Under the pieces are notes generated by a model, which saw nothing but the letters and a program-made list of their open reading frames with translations, did no database searches and was not told the origin of the DNA. This document shows, one piece after another, positions 1 through 6,783 of a DNA stretch of 64,000 bases (within the stretch, counting starts at the first letter, position 1; the number at the start of each line of letters is the position of its first letter). The position numbers and the translations under genes are program-made. The stretch covers positions 620,001 through 684,000 of the forward strand of contig NZ_CP132291.1 of the NCBI RefSeq assembly GCF_044359855.1. Reading direction: 5' to 3'. This stretch comes from Rummeliibacillus pycnus_A (GTDB lineage Bacteria; Bacillota; Bacilli; Bacillales_A; Planococcaceae).

Positions 1-444
1 AATTGGACTGATCACATCAAATAATACCGTATCTTTGCCACCATAAACATAATCGATAGAAATTGGAGTGGACTGCTGTGGTTGACCAGAAAGTGCTTGT
101 TTTAGCTTTAATTGAAGTGCTTTTGCACGACTTGGTTGATCATTTTGTAATGTAAGTGAAAGCTTGCCATCTTCAACCTTCAACCAGCCATCCAGTTTAT
201 CATCTATTGCCATTTTGTTTGTTAATTCATCATATGTTTTAACTTTTATATCAGACTTCTCAATTGTTTTCACGATTTTTTCATTTACATTCACAACACC
301 TAATGTAGTATCCACTTCGTCTGAATTAAAAATAAAGTACATTAAACTTAACACAAGTAAAGGTGCCAAAAATAGCAATGCCATTGTTCGCTTATCACGA
401 ATCATTTGTTGAATAATCCTAGTTACTAATGCTAAAAGTCTCAT
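1..444 (-). CDS. ABC-2 type transporter permease, N-terminal part (cut by window edge)
   Basis: Membrane subunit of an ABC exporter, read on the minus strand and running off the left edge, so only the first 148 codons are visible. I translated it directly: it starts MRLLALVTRIIQQMIRDKRT, then one hydrophobic segment at about residues 20-40 (ALLFLAPLLVLSLMYFIF), then a hydrophilic extracytoplasmic stretch. This is the usual start of the ABC-2/DrrB-YhgE-like permeases, which have a large loop after TM1. Its ATG overlaps the stop of the upstream ATPase gene (ATGA overlap), so the two are translationally coupled. The substrate cannot be told from sequence; drug or peptide export is the usual role of the family. 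Confidence 0.85.
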   Translation of the reverse strand, partial: MRLLALVTRIIQQMIRDKRTMALLFLAPLLVLSLMYFIFNSDEVDTTLGVVNVNEKIVKTIEKSDIKVKTYDELTNKMAIDDKLDGWLKVEDGKLSLTLQNDQPSRAKALQLKLKQALSGQPQQSTPISIDYVYGGKDTVLFDVISPI

Positions 445-1166
445 GATAGATGCCCCCCTGCTTTTAGGAATACATCATCAAAATTATCTGCTTTAAATTG
501 TGTTTTTAATTCTACCGGCATACCTTGTGCAATGATTTTACCCTCTCGCATTAAGGCCAACTCATCACATTTTTCGGCTTCGTCCATCACATGGGTTGTG
601 ATGAATATTGTTTTTTGTTCTTCATCGCGAAGTCTTTCAAGTTCTTGCCAAATTATTTTCTTCAATGCAGGGTCAATCCCTACAGTTGGTTCGTCTAAAA
701 TTAATATTTCTGGATTTTGTATAAGCGCAATAGCTAACGATAATCGACGTTTCATCCCGCCTGAGTAATCTAGAACTTTTCTTTTTAAATCATCTGTTAA
801 TTGCACAACTTCTGCAGCATAAGCAATTTGTTGGTCTCTTTGTTTTTTAGGGAATCCAAATAATTTAGCAAAGAATTGGAGATTTTCATAACCAGTTAAA
901 TCTGAATAAAGTGCATCAGATTGTGCCATATACCCTATTTTTTCTAAAAGTTCAAATTGAGGTACTGGTTTATCTAAAACGGTTACTCTACCACTATCTG
1001 GCTTTAACATCCCTACCATCACTTTAATTAATGTCGTTTTGCCACAACCAGAAGGTCCAATCATGCCAAAGATTTTCCCCTTTTGAACTGTTAAACTAAT
1101 ATCATTTAAAACTACATGTTTATGAAAATGCTTATTTACTTTGGTGATTTCTACTGAAACCGTCAT
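441..1166 (-). CDS. ABC transporter ATP-binding protein (DrrA/CcmA type)
   Basis: Nucleotide-binding subunit that powers the permease encoded immediately downstream. With the start chosen here it has 241 residues: Walker A GPSGCGKT at 37-44, Q-loop Q82, signature SGGMKRR from residue 135, Walker B LILDEP near 160 and the switch histidine in TTHVMDEAE. I chose ATG at 1166 because AAAGGA at 1175-1180 lies 8 bases before it; ATGs at 1172 and 1175 and a longer reading to 1190 are possible but have worse spacing. It forms a two-gene operon with the permease. The nearby tetR gene could regulate it, but a VanZ gene lies between, so that link is only a guess. Confidence 0.9.
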   Translation of the reverse strand: MTVSVEITKVNKHFHKHVVLNDISLTVQKGKIFGMIGPSGCGKTTLIKVMVGMLKPDSGRVTVLDKPVPQFELLEKIGYMAQSDALYSDLTGYENLQFFAKLFGFPKKQRDQQIAYAAEVVQLTDDLKRKVLDYSGGMKRRLSLAIALIQNPEILILDEPTVGIDPALKKIIWQELERLRDEEQKTIFITTHVMDEAEKCDELALMREGKIIAQGMPVELKTQFKADNFDDVFLKAGGHLS

Positions 1167-1643
1167 CTTCATCATCCTTTCACTAAACACGGTGTTGACT
1201 ATATTTCGAGTGTACTTTATGACTTAGAAGAATACAATAAACAGTCTTATCAAAATTGTCTATCGTATTTCAATTACATTCAGAAAAGGCACTAAAAAAC
1301 GATTTTACCCCTTACTTTTATAGTACAAATGTTAGCGACTTAAAAAAATCATCAGGATGGACAGTCAATTTCTTGAACTATCGTACAATAAGGATATTGA
1401 TATTTCTCGTAAATACAACATCCCTGTTACATTGCTAAGAGAATTTGAGCAGATGTTTGATTCTTTCAAGTTTTGCTCTTTTTCATATAGTGTATAACCC
1501 TCGAAATGTTCAGTAAATCATTTCATAAATGAATTATCACTATTGGAAACTTCAATCATTCTTACTGATTTCAAATATTTTTCTTTTAATTTCATTCATG
1601 TATTCTGTTCGTACTTTCAGTTCATGAACTTTCACGGAGAAGT
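1167..1643. other. Intergenic stretch with one doubtful small frame
   Basis: No convincing gene. A 46-codon plus-strand frame at 1357-1497 (MDSQFLELSYNKDIDISR...) has amino-acid use that looks protein-like, but it lacks a ribosome binding site and its frame is closed at 1333. It may be the tail of a decayed gene. The rest is AT-rich and featureless apart from the promoter region noted separately. Confidence 0.4.
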
Positions 1644-1696
1644 TTAAGAGTTTCTTAAGAATTATCCTTACATTTCCTTAAGATATCTTGTATACA
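1644..1696 (+). promoter_or_regulatory. Candidate promoter with phased TTAAGA repeats upstream of the VanZ-like gene
   Basis: A -35 like TTACAT (1668-1673) and -10 TATACA (1691-1696) are separated by 17 bases and precede the VanZ-like gene. Just upstream are TTAAGA copies at 1644 and 1655, 11 bases apart (one helical turn), and a third at 1678 inside the spacer. Tandem half-sites at 11-bp spacing next to a weak -35 are the pattern used by OmpR/PhoB-type activators. No binding protein can be named from the sequence. Confidence 0.4.
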
Positions 1697-1731
1697 CTTG
1701 AGATAAATCTAAGGAAATGAAAGGTCGATAA

Positions 1732-2244
1732 ATGATGAAAAAATTCTTAAATATTACTTACTGGGCTATACTATTTTTCTACATATTTTTATTAGTTGAT
1801 ACAGTTTTTATAAGTAGAGATAGCATTAGAAGTGTTAATTTAATACCATTTGAGTCAATTAGAAACTTTATTATGGTTGATAACGGGATTGGTGGTACAA
1901 GAATCATTGATATGAACATTTGGGGAAATATTTTAATGTTCATTCCAGCCGGCATCTATTTGATACTCCATAATGCCTCAAAATCTATCACTAAAAACCT
2001 ATTTTATATTTTCTTATTGAGCTTATTTATTGAAGTGGTTCAATATATCTTTGCTTTAGGAGCAACAGATGTTGATGATATTATTTTAAATTTAGCTGGT
2101 GGATTCATTGGGTTAATTATTTATAAAATTGCCGAGAAAATCTTTAAAGATGATATAAAAATTAAGAACGCTATATCTATACTATCTTTACTTGTAGGTT
2201 TGCCTATATTCTTCTTATTTATTATATTATTAATTGCAAATTAA
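1732..2244 (+). CDS. VanZ-like family membrane protein
   Basis: A 170-residue integral membrane protein. Hydrophobic segments lie at about 7-26, 65-82, 88-108, 115-133 and 147-168. The central part (NIWGNILMFIPAGIYLIL, then LSLFIEVVQYIFALGATDVDDIILNLAGGFIG, split here only by description) has the charged E-Q and D-D-N pattern typical of VanZ/teicoplanin-resistance-like proteins. VanZ homologues are common in Bacilli and mostly of unknown function; only some affect glycopeptide susceptibility. AAAGG sits 7 bases before the first ATG. It is monocistronic, with a terminator at 2318-2356. Confidence 0.8.
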   Translation: MMKKFLNITYWAILFFYIFLLVDTVFISRDSIRSVNLIPFESIRNFIMVDNGIGGTRIIDMNIWGNILMFIPAGIYLILHNASKSITKNLFYIFLLSLFIEVVQYIFALGATDVDDIILNLAGGFIGLIIYKIAEKIFKDDIKIKNAISILSLLVGLPIFFLFIILLIAN

Positions 2245-2317
2245 GAGATCTCTAATGTACGATTCGCCTTCCGAAATTTCAAGTTTTTTATAAATTAGGT
2301 GACATGGAATAATTTAT

Positions 2318-2356
2318 CCCTAACCTTTTGAACAATCTTTATTCAAAAGGTTAGGG
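2318..2356 (+). terminator. Hairpin after the VanZ-like gene
   Basis: Perfect 15-bp stem (CCCTAACCTTTTGAA at 2318-2332 with its complement at 2342-2356) and a 9-base loop, followed by ATTCTTTTG. The U-run is short, so termination may be partial. Confidence 0.65.
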
Positions 2357-2379
2357 ATTCTTTTGTAATGAAATTCTTT

Positions 2380-2540
2380 TCATCCATATTTACCACCTGA
2401 ACCTGCACAATATACTTCAAGTTCACTAATACCCTTCCTAATAAACCCAATGTCATATTTATTTTCTTTGACAGAAAAGATTGCTGTGCATTCTTCTTTG
2501 ATCCTGAAAATCCAACTGAAGCTCCTTCAACAATTATCGT
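2380..2540 (-). pseudogene. C-terminal fragment of an unidentified protein, frameshifted
   Basis: On the minus strand a 39-codon frame ending in TGA at 2380-2382 reads KYDIGFIRKGISELEVYC and then AGSGGKYG, clearly protein-like. Just upstream another frame continues the sense (VEGASVGFSGSK). This suggests one frameshifted remnant of a gene whose 5' part is gone. I do not recognise the family. Confidence 0.4.
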
Positions 2541-2598
2541 AGATTGTCGAGATATTTAAGCTATTTTCATGGAAGGACAAGGAGTACTATTCTAAATT

Positions 2599-2632
2599 CT
2601 AAGGGCCACTTTTATATGAAAGTGGCCCTTAG
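2599..2632. repeat. Perfect 14-bp inverted repeat
   Basis: CTAAGGGCCACTTT and its exact complement flank a 6-base loop. No U-tract follows directly (CAAGATTTAC, then T7 further on). It sits between decayed sequence and the tetR promoter, so it may be the terminator of the lost gene. Confidence 0.45.
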
Positions 2633-2748
2633 CAAGATTTACTTTTTTTGCATTGTTTTATCTACTATCAATTTGAAAAATCTAACAATTAAACAAAACT
2701 ATGCTACACTATCAATTACAGATTGTATTGAGAGAAAGGTAAGGAATT

Positions 2749-3372
2749 ATGATGGGAAAAATCCATGAACAAATGAATTTCGAAACACAGCAAAAATTTC
2801 AAGATGCTTTTATCGATATCATGGCAGTAGATGGTATTCAAGGTGTAACCGTTCGTGCATTAGCATCTGCAACTGGACTAAACCGTGGCACTTTTTATCT
2901 GCACTATACGGATAAATTTGATTTAATGACCCAAATACAAAACCGGTTACTTTCAGGTTTACAAGATTGCCTTGATAACATTGAACCATTGGATGGCTTA
3001 GGTTATATAAAAATCGGAAAACCTTATCCAGCCATTATTCAAATGTTTACATACTTTGGGCAAGAGTCAACAGCTTTTAAAGTGTTGTTAGGTCCGACTG
3101 GTGATCCAGCTTTTTCTCAAAAAGTAAAAACACTCTATAAAGAAACTATTTTGCAGAAGTTACTTTTGCGAATATCTCAACAAAGTAATGAACATACAGA
3201 TCGTCATGAAATTAAGCAATTTAATAACTATTTTCTATCTTTCATCGTCTCTGCAATTTTTGGTGTCATCGAAGAATGGTTAGCGAATGATACACAAGAA
3301 ACACCCGAAGAAATGGGAATTGTTCAATTAAATATTATTCAAATGATTCGCTCTCAATTGATTCGATTATAG
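2749..3372 (+). CDS. TetR/AcrR family transcriptional regulator
   Basis: A 207-residue DNA-binding repressor. The N-terminal helix-turn-helix is at about residues 33-52 (VTVRALASATGLNRGTFYLH), followed by the conserved Y-x-DKxDL of the family. The C-terminal ligand-binding half (about 70-205) resembles the TetR_C group found in DhaS-like regulators. A ribosome binding site (TAAGGA) precedes tandem ATGs at 2749 and 2752; either could be used. No adjacent target on the same strand is obvious. The ABC exporter at 1-1166 or the VanZ gene are candidates. A strong terminator follows. Confidence 0.9.
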   Translation: MMGKIHEQMNFETQQKFQDAFIDIMAVDGIQGVTVRALASATGLNRGTFYLHYTDKFDLMTQIQNRLLSGLQDCLDNIEPLDGLGYIKIGKPYPAIIQMFTYFGQESTAFKVLLGPTGDPAFSQKVKTLYKETILQKLLLRISQQSNEHTDRHEIKQFNNYFLSFIVSAIFGVIEEWLANDTQETPEEMGIVQLNIIQMIRSQLIRL

Positions 3373-3384
3373 TATTTATATAGA

Positions 3385-3435
3385 AAAAGCACCATTGATG
3401 AAACAATTTAACCTTGTTTCATCAATGGTGCTTTT
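3385..3435. terminator. Bidirectional intrinsic terminator
   Basis: A 22-bp stem (AAAAGCACCATTGATGAAAC... paired with 3414-3435) with a 7-base loop, A-rich on one side and T-rich on the other. It separates the convergent tetR and small minus-strand gene. Confidence 0.85.
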
Positions 3436-3440
3436 AGTCG

Positions 3441-3623
3441 TTATTTATTAAGTTTTGACTGAGTCTCTTTATCAGTTGGTTTCCCCTGATTTTCATTATT
3501 ATTTTTTGCTTTTGCTGCATTGTTTTGTCCAATAACATCTAAGTCATCAGGACTCAAATCGTAACCATAGCCGTATTCTTCACGGCTTACACTACTTTTC
3601 TTATTCTTATTATTCTTTGTCAA
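3441..3623 (-). CDS. Small hydrophilic protein, function unknown
   Basis: A 60-residue, Lys/Asn/Gln-rich soluble protein with an acidic middle (YGYGYDLSPDDLDVIG). It starts with TTG at 3623, supported by a near-perfect GGAGGTGAG 8 bases upstream, which is the main reason to believe it is expressed. Its composition and size recall small proteins such as YfhD or spore-associated SASP-like peptides of Bacilli, but I cannot place it in a named family. It shares the bidirectional terminator with tetR. Confidence 0.65.
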   Translation of the reverse strand: MTKNNKNKKSSVSREEYGYGYDLSPDDLDVIGQNNAAKAKNNNENQGKPTDKETQSKLNK

Positions 3624-3757
3624 TTTAGCTCACCTCCATCAAATAGAATTGTCTACTTCCTGCTGTTTTATACTTGGAAAGTAATCCTATATTAATAAGA
3701 GGTGAACAAAATAATTATGCTAAAGCATGCCATTTCTAAATTACGAATAAATTGGAC

Positions 3758-3789
3758 AAGGGGTACACTCATCGATGAGCGTACCCCTT
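3758..3789. repeat. Long near-perfect hairpin
   Basis: AAGGGGTAC at 3758-3766 pairs with GTACCCCTT at 3781-3789. Inside it CTCAT pairs with ATGAG around a CG centre. It is terminator-like but no intact gene ends here. It could terminate a lost plus-strand gene, or transcription from the remnant at 3806-4024. Confidence 0.5.
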
Positions 3790-3805
3790 GGATTATATAT
3801 ATTAG

Positions 3806-4024
3806 CTAATTTATGAAAGTTCTAATTTCAACCCGATCATCCGGGGAATATTTACGAGAAAGTCTACCTTTCTTGCCGCGGTAAAATTCCACTGGAAAGC
3901 TTTCTAACTTAAGCAACGCGAACCCTACCTTCTTTCGCGTCCTTGTGACCCCAAAGTCACGCCAGTGTGAATAAGTATCTTCAAAAACAAATAGCAGAAT
4001 GCCAATAACTCCTAAATTAGCTAA
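3806..4024 (-). pseudogene. Orphan coding remnant without a usual start codon
   Basis: An open minus-strand frame of 72 codons ends in TAG at 3806-3808. It reads a hydrophobic start (GVIGILLFVFEDTYSH) and a basic, well-formed C-terminal part (WRDFGVTRTRKKVGFALLK, then ESFPVEFYRGKKGRLSRKYS). Base composition is richer in GC than the flanks, as for real coding DNA. There is no ATG, GTG or TTG in frame; the frame is closed by TGA at 4025. GGAG lies before an ATT codon, so a start at a rare codon is possible but a 5'-truncated gene is more likely. Family unknown. Confidence 0.4.
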
Positions 4025-4447
4025 TCAGCATATACTATATTATCGCATAGAATAATGTGTTTGTCTAATTTAATGCTTATAAACATAATGAAGTGTAGAC
4101 ATACTTATTATAGTTTCTTCAACTTTATTCTATAGGACAAGCATTCAGATAAACCGACCTTTTCATGGTATTCCATTTTTTCATAATCCATGGCACCACC
4201 AGGATTCATATGTCCAATTCAGCATCTCTGCTGTTGTTGAATAATTACATCTCCCCTTTTAAGTTTATTTATTTTTATCTTATTGCATTCTTTTTAATTT
4301 CTCATATAGACTACCGAGGTTTATAAAAAGATAATTATTTTTATTAATGAGCTTTGATTTCTATGCTCTGTCTAAAGTTTGCTCAATAAGGCGATAACTA
4401 GATTAATACCCTTACGAAATTTAATCATGTACTTGAGGTGATAATAA
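4025..4447. other. Intergenic stretch upstream of the ferredoxin gene
   Basis: AT-rich. A 33-codon minus-strand frame at 4108-4209 (MNPGGAMDYEKMEYHEKVGL...) has sensible amino-acid use but no ribosome binding site; it may be decayed. No confident promoter was identified for the ferredoxin gene. Confidence 0.35.
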
Positions 4448-4783
4448 GTGCCATTTGTAACTATACTTGGTGGGAAAACTTTTGAAGTTGAAAATGGGAA
4501 AAAGTTAGTATTAGCCTTGGAGGATAACGGTGTAAATATTCTACATCGATGTGGTGGTAATGCTAAATGTACGACTTGCAGGGTAGAGATTCTGGCTGGA
4601 GATTATTTAGAATTAACCGACAAAGAAAAGAAAGCTTTTATTAATAAAGGAATTGACAATCATATAGTTGAAGATTTTTTGCGTTTATCCTGTCAAATTC
4701 TTGTAAATGGAGATATTACGATTCGTCCAATAATGACAGTAGAAAACACCGGAAAAGCTGCTGGGCCAAGACCTGTTGACTAG
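4448..4783 (+). CDS. 2Fe-2S ferredoxin
   Basis: A soluble one-electron carrier of 111 residues with a beta-grasp [2Fe-2S] fold. The cluster ligands are visible as C35-x5-C41-x2-C44 and C82 (HRCGGNAKCTTC ... LSCQI), the plant/adrenodoxin-type arrangement. The first half resembles the N-terminal domain of larger iron-sulfur proteins, but the gene is stand-alone. It starts with GTG at 4448; GAGGTGA lies 8 bases upstream. It may serve the redox enzymes elsewhere in the window, but nothing adjacent shows its partner. Confidence 0.9.
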   Translation: MPFVTILGGKTFEVENGKKLVLALEDNGVNILHRCGGNAKCTTCRVEILAGDYLELTDKEKKAFINKGIDNHIVEDFLRLSCQILVNGDITIRPIMTVENTGKAAGPRPVD

Positions 4784-4813
4784 AAGTAGAAGTATTTTAT
4801 TGCCAAAAAAAAA

Positions 4814-4845
4814 GCTTCACATAAGTAACAAGACTTAAGTGAAGC
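4814..4845 (-). terminator. Intrinsic terminator of the cdaS gene
   Basis: Read on the minus strand, GCTTCAC and its complement close a stem with a second inner stem (TAAGT/ACTTA), directly followed by nine T residues. In the plus direction no U-run follows, so it acts mainly for the minus-strand gene. Confidence 0.8.
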
Positions 4846-4904
4846 AATAATATTTAGTATGCATTTTGAAATCGGGTAGTTTTTCAAAATGCTAGCTGAC
4901 AATG

Positions 4905-5522
4905 TCAGATTGAAATTGGGTAAAGCTCTCCGTTTAACGCAAAAGATACTCTACCTGTTTCCTCCGAAATCACTAGCACCAATGCATCACTTCGTTCTGA
5001 TAAACCGATAGCCGCACGATGACGCGTACCTAGCTTTTTTTGATCACCTATAGACTTATTTGTAAGTGGAAGTACATTTGCAGCAGATTTAATATGATTT
5101 TGATTTACTAAAACAGCCCCATCATGTAATGGATTTCCAGGATAAAAAATGGATTCCAATAAAGAATGAGTAAGCTCTGCGTTTATAGTTATACCTGGCT
5201 GAATTAAAGACGCCAAGGAATCTTCCCGTTGAATAACGATTAAACCACCATGTCTTTTATTGGATAATTTTTGTGCGCAAATTGATATTTCTGGATATTT
5301 ATCTGTATATGGTGCCAGGTAACAATTTAAATAGAAAGTAGCCGCTTTGACTTCAATATCACTAAATTTTTCTTTTACATTTTCAAAATTACCAAGAAGA
5401 CAATAATTTTCTTTGCCCATTTCATCTAAACTATTCTGTAGTACAGCTATGACTTGTCGAATATCCTCTTTTAATACTTGTTCCATCGGTGTAAAATCGC
5501 AATTACATTCTTTCACAAACAA
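4905..5522 (-). CDS. cdaS: Diadenylate cyclase, CdaS/YojJ type
   Basis: Makes the second messenger c-di-AMP from two ATP. The 205 residues are close to the 207 of B. subtilis CdaS: an N-terminal helical part (about 1-60, autoinhibitory in CdaS) followed by a DisA_N catalytic domain with DGA at 134-136 and RHR at 167-169. CdaS is the sporulation-associated cyclase, which fits an endospore former. It lacks the membrane helices of CdaA and the DNA-binding part of DisA. TTG at 5522 is only 4 bases from AGGGAG; GTG at 5516 has 10-base spacing, so the true protein may be two residues shorter. It is monocistronic. Confidence 0.88.
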   Translation of the reverse strand: MFVKECNCDFTPMEQVLKEDIRQVIAVLQNSLDEMGKENYCLLGNFENVKEKFSDIEVKAATFYLNCYLAPYTDKYPEISICAQKLSNKRHGGLIVIQREDSLASLIQPGITINAELTHSLLESIFYPGNPLHDGAVLVNQNHIKSAANVLPLTNKSIGDQKKLGTRHRAAIGLSERSDALVLVISEETGRVSFALNGELYPISI

Positions 5523-5892
5523 GCAACTCCCTCATAATCATTTCAACCTCGTTTACATGCTGTTATCATACAAAGCGAGATAAATTAAAGGCTTAATAAC
5601 TCCATAGTGTAAAATCTTCTCTGATATTCATGATCCCTGTATTAAAAGTTTGTCTAAAATAGAATTTATTATTCCTTTGTTGGGAGTTGGATCGATTGCT
5701 TTATTAATTGAGTCAATTCCCAAAATGCTGTTCTAGTTAAAAAATACGAATATTTTCTAAATAATCAACTCCATAATTCGGAAAATATTGAATTTCTAGT
5801 ATTTGATTAGTAAGCTGCTCCAGATGGCGCTTTCGTGCTAAGCGAGCGTTGAGCCTCCTCGGAAGCTAAAACATTGTACACCCATTTCGTTT

Positions 5893-6189
5893 TGAGGCCA
5901 CTGAAAAAGTGTAGTAATGCAAATATTTATAATATATATCTGCTATTGAATAAGTGGAATTAGCTCCGCTTTCCTTGGGCGAACTGACGAGCCTCCTCGC
6001 TAAGCTCCAGTGTCTCGTCTAGCTCGTTTTCCCTCAGGACATTGAAAGAACTTCATCGAATGAACATCGCACGAAGAAAATGCGAATGCATTTTCGAGGA
6101 CTCTCCGCTAATTCCACTTCAACGAAGATAGCTATACTAGATTTTTATCATAAATTTACAACTATTTTTACTTTTCAATGCCCACCTCA
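5893..6189 (+). repeat. MITE-like repeat, copy E, with terminal inverted repeats
   Basis: This element has ends TGAGGCCACTGAAAAAGT and ACTTTTCAATGCCCACCTCA, which are imperfect inverted repeats. It has an inner fold-back GAAGTGGAATTAGC / GCTAATTCCACTTC type arm around a GC-rich core. Copy F at 30.7 kb shares the core and the right end (ACTTTTTTAGCGACCTCA). It interrupts copy D. No coding capacity. Confidence 0.65.
6037..6100 (+). repeat. 64-bp nested module, copy in repeat E
   Basis: Begins GGACATTGAAAGAACTTC and ends GCATTTTCGAGGA. It includes a small perfect hairpin, GAAAATGC-GAAT-GCATTTTC. It sits in the right half of the repeat, at the position where copies A and F read straight through (CAGGAGTC). 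Confidence 0.7.
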
Positions 6190-6199
6190 CTTTCCCGCA

Positions 6200-6264
6200 G
6201 GACTTTGAATGTACCTCACTGAATTAACATCGCACGAAGGTAATGCGAATGCATTTTCGAGAAC
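6200..6264 (+). repeat. 64-bp nested module, copy in repeat D
   Basis: GGACTTTGAATGTACCTCAC to GCATTTTCGAGA. It is inserted after CCCGCAGGA, exactly where copy A at 37.06 kb reads CCCGCAGGAGTCGCC without the module. Confidence 0.7.
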
Positions 6265-6538
6265 TAGCATCTTCCACTTCATAGACAATGTTCTAATTGA
6301 TATGTTATATAACATGCCCCATTTAATGTTCGTGTATTATATTAAATTCCAACATTTAAAAGGCTTTTTATACTTTTAATACGTATCCTCTTTATTTAAA
6401 TATTTAATCACATAACCGATATTATCATATAACCTGTAAAAGGTGATTGGGAAAGAAAATCAAGACCATTAAAATGAGGTTATGGGTTGAAATTGGTTCA
6501 AAATTAAAATATTCCAATTTCTAAAGGAGGTAATGCGA

Positions 6539-6706
6539 ATGACTGATGCTCAAACAAAAATCAACGATTAAAGAAATGATCATTCGTTTAGTAAAGATAG
6601 ATTATCTTGTAAAAGAGGTACATAGGAAGACAATCAAGTAATGTATGTTGTTGCAACTCAAAATGCATTGAATTTACAGAAATACTTTCAAGAAATCTTT
6701 GATTAA
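6539..6706 (+). pseudogene. Broken small gene upstream of the cytolysin
   Basis: An excellent AAAGGAGG at 6523-6530 is followed by ATG (6539), but that frame stops after 10 codons. Overlapping frames continue the coding sense: MLKQKSTIKEMIIRLVKI at 6546-6641 and MYVVATQNALNLQKYFQEIF at 6641-6706. The pattern looks like one roughly 50-residue protein with frameshifts. It is too short to assign. Confidence 0.35.
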
Positions 6707-6783
6707 CCCAAAATATTTCACGGATTCAGTGTTTAAAAAAATCTTTCTTCTATCTTACTAAAAAATTATAAGGAGTGAATTTT

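Larger units (their letters stand above)
5710..6350 (-). repeat. Interspersed fold-back repeat, copy D (interrupted)
   Basis: This matches the copies at 36.9, 38.8 and 43.7 kb in reverse orientation: AT-rich flanks (AGTTAAAAAATACGAAT...) and a GC-rich core beginning AGATGGCG at 5822. The core is interrupted by a second repeat (5893-6189) and then resumes with CTTTCCCGCAGG, a 64-bp module, and the other arm at about 6267-6280 (GCATCTTCC, degraded from CGCCATCTTCC). The right flank again matches the copy at 43.7 kb (ACGAACATTAAATGGG-like). Confidence 0.75.

Noticed and set aside
1256..1438. 60-residue plus-strand frame
   Set aside because: No ribosome binding site and low-complexity composition; another frame over the same DNA looks more protein-like.
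2544..2768. 74-residue plus-strand frame overlapping the tetR start
   Set aside because: It runs through a hairpin and the tetR ribosome binding site and has no start signal of its own.
4860..4904. Second copy of a fold-back repeat near cdaS (TTTTTCAAAATGC block)
   Set aside because: Only a short local inverted repeat (GCATTTTGAAA / TTTCAAAATGC); no similarity to the repeat family core.
5822..6280. CRISPR array or tandem repeat array
   Set aside because: The similar blocks are parts of nested interspersed repeats, without regular spacers.
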